In this document: piece by piece, positions 32,994 through 33,007 of the stretch | Layout: the number at the start of each line of letters is the position of its first letter | Numbering within the stretch: the stretch's first letter is position 1 | Assembly: GCA_964388085.1 (NCBI GenBank) | Contig: CAYLZW010000034.1 | Span: 1-33,007 of the forward strand | Length of the DNA stretch: 33,007 nucleotides | Source of the DNA: CAYLZW01 sp964388085 | GTDB lineage: Bacteria; Myxococcota; UBA727; CAYLZW01 | Direction of reading: 5' to 3' | Translations under genes and position numbers: made by a program | The notes under the pieces: model-generated | Seen by the model: only the letters and a program-made list of their open reading frames with translations | The model's database searches: none | What the model was told of the DNA's origin: nothing

Positions 32994-33007
32994 GCTGCTC
33001 GACGAGG
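32977..33007 (+). CDS. Start of a further gene, cut by the window end
   Basis: An ATG at 32977, within the last codons of the response regulator and in another frame, opens a frame (MSSSPELLDE) that is still open at the window edge. The 17-base overlap with the regulator fits translational coupling. Ten codons are too few to name a product. Confidence 0.45.
   Translation, partial: MSSSPELLDE

Overview
This is a GC-rich stretch (about 70% or more over most of its length) that looks like a chromosome segment from a myxobacterium-like member of the Myxococcota. The evidence is a MYXO-CTERM-type surface protein with Cys-rich repeats, several secreted or lipoprotein genes typical of that group, and strong GC bias with tight operon overlaps. 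No rRNA, tRNA, CRISPR array, insertion sequence or phage gene was seen. The window opens inside an HTTM-family membrane protein and closes just after a response regulator, at the start of a further gene.

Layout. At 1-3607: the HTTM fragment, a secreted matrixin-like protein whose zinc-binding histidines are all replaced, and a minus-strand operon (alpha/beta hydrolase, small lipoprotein, phosphatidylserine synthase PssA). At 3698-7147: a plus-strand set with a glycerol-phosphate acyltransferase, a TPR protein and a PKD-like lipoprotein. At 7173-13381 (minus): the widespread MoxR / DUF58 / TgpA-type transglutaminase group, followed by a probable outer-membrane protein and a DUF721 (DciA-like) protein.

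At 13456-18750 (minus) lies the most interesting part: a compact operon that reads as a ribosomally synthesised, post-translationally modified peptide (RiPP) pathway of a kind I do not recognise as named. Three short precursor peptides (A, B, C) share a YxxPxL leader-type motif followed by LTSSxxFERLALxCNG, a divergent core with one further Cys, and a C-terminal Ser. With them are an HprK-like kinase, two paralogous radical SAM/SPASM enzymes, a small S26-type (signal-peptidase-like) protease with a Ser-His dyad, and a fusion of a catalytically degenerate S26-like domain to a GNAT acetyltransferase. A PqqD-like peptide-binding protein, the expected recognition element, sits on the same strand about 6 kb upstream, beyond a 1755-residue lipoprotein made of Ig-like repeats and a seven-repeat FG-GAP propeller. 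The proposed scheme is leader recognition by PqqD, radical modification by the two SPASM enzymes, phosphorylation of the C-terminal Ser by the kinase, leader removal by the S26 protease and acetylation by the GNAT. This is inference from gene content; no transporter was found in the window.

At 24385-27266 (minus): PqqD-like protein, a Yip1-like/TlpA-thioredoxin fusion, TadA and ThiD. At 27389-30724 (minus): a large secreted protein with a C25 (gingipain)-like C-terminal domain. At 30910-33007 (plus): a sensor histidine kinase, a single-domain response regulator and the first codons of another gene. Base composition falls to about 58-60% GC in sampled lines from about 17.7 to 20.3 kb, covering the kinase, precursor C and the end of the large lipoprotein, which suggests a different history for that segment.
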